Source of the DNA: Anthopleura xanthogrammica
Lineage: Eukaryota > Cnidaria > Anthozoa > Actiniaria > Actiniidae
Length of the DNA: 64,000 nucleotides
Direction: 5' to 3'
Assembly (NCBI GenBank): GCA_964019055.1
Contig: OZ025211.1
Location: 3,914,835 to 3,978,834, forward strand
Position numbers and translations under genes: made by a program. Every line of letters starts with the position of its first letter. The first letter of the stretch is position 1. The notes under the pieces are model-generated. The model was not told the DNA's origin. It made no database searches and saw only the letters and a program-made list of their open reading frames with translations. Shown in pieces: positions 63,540-64,000 of this stretch.

Positions 63540-64000
63540 TCTAGGAACTTGATTGTTCATATTTCATAGCATTATACATTCATACATATTCAGCTTAAGG
63601 CAATGGGCTCGCGCAAATTTAACCGATAGATTTTCCTATAATTTTGCATATAGATAGTTTTTGAGATGGACAAAACAGAACAACAACAAAAATCGGGGGT
63701 CATCGACATAGATTTTGCGCTATGTTAGCTTGAACACGGCACTCCCCAGCGAGTCTAGAACGAAAACAACGCTTCTCAAAGTATTACGTCTAGTTTAATT
63801 CTGGTGGCTGCAATATAAAAAACAGAGGCTTTCAGAGGTACTAAAGTAAATAAACTTCCTTGAAAAACAGTTTAATGTCACAAAGTTCAGGAAAAATGCT
63901 AAGTTTTGACATTTCCAACTTGAAGAACAGTCGAAATTACGTGCGAATGTCAAGTCTTTTTTAGATGATGTTTCACGATTTTCTCGAAAACAAACCGATA
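63540..64000. other. Window end, nothing recognised
   Basis: 460 bp without coding potential, repeat structure or RNA gene that I can support. Confidence 0.4.

Overview
The window is animal nuclear DNA. Its protein-coding genes are split into many small exons with GT-AG introns, are separated by AT-rich non-coding DNA, and are full of small inverted-repeat transposons, tRNA-derived SINE-like repeats, LINE tails and microsatellites. Gene content (GRAMD4, ceramide kinase, SLC22, a BEL/Pao retrotransposon) and repeat style suggest a marine invertebrate, most likely an anthozoan cnidarian such as a stony coral. The species is an inference and cannot be proven from the sequence.

Layout. (1) 580-10611 and 17588-27997, both minus strand: two complete tandem GRAMD4-like genes, each rebuilt from 18 exons with the same phase at all 17 introns. 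(2) Between them, 11701-17363: a BEL/Pao LTR retrotransposon with two LTRs that read identical, a 5-bp target duplication, a gag/pol frame break and no integrase core. (3) 28673-36842, plus strand: a 12-exon ceramide kinase, head-to-head with the second GRAMD4 gene. GRAMD4 and CERK are also neighbours in human (22q13.31), so this looks like an old linkage. (4) 40649-45506, plus: a 7-exon single-pass membrane protein of unrecognised family with a long tyrosine- and proline-rich cytoplasmic tail, like an adaptor or receptor. (5) About 47454-49664, plus: a compact 6-exon gene of unknown function, possibly mobile-element derived. (6) 54132-58874, plus: a 9-exon SLC22-type organic ion transporter with a decayed duplicate of its exon 3 just upstream of the real one. 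(7) 58875-64000: no gene recognised, ending in a long GAT repeat, a LINE tail and a MITE.

The genes do not form a pathway. The strongest functional link is GRAMD4 and CERK, both connected with membrane lipid and cell-death biology in vertebrates and sharing a 675-bp divergent promoter interval here. Introns and intergenic DNA hold several repeat families present in two to five copies within the window. Exon joints were deduced by eye from splice consensus, reading frame and family similarity; all totals are in frame.
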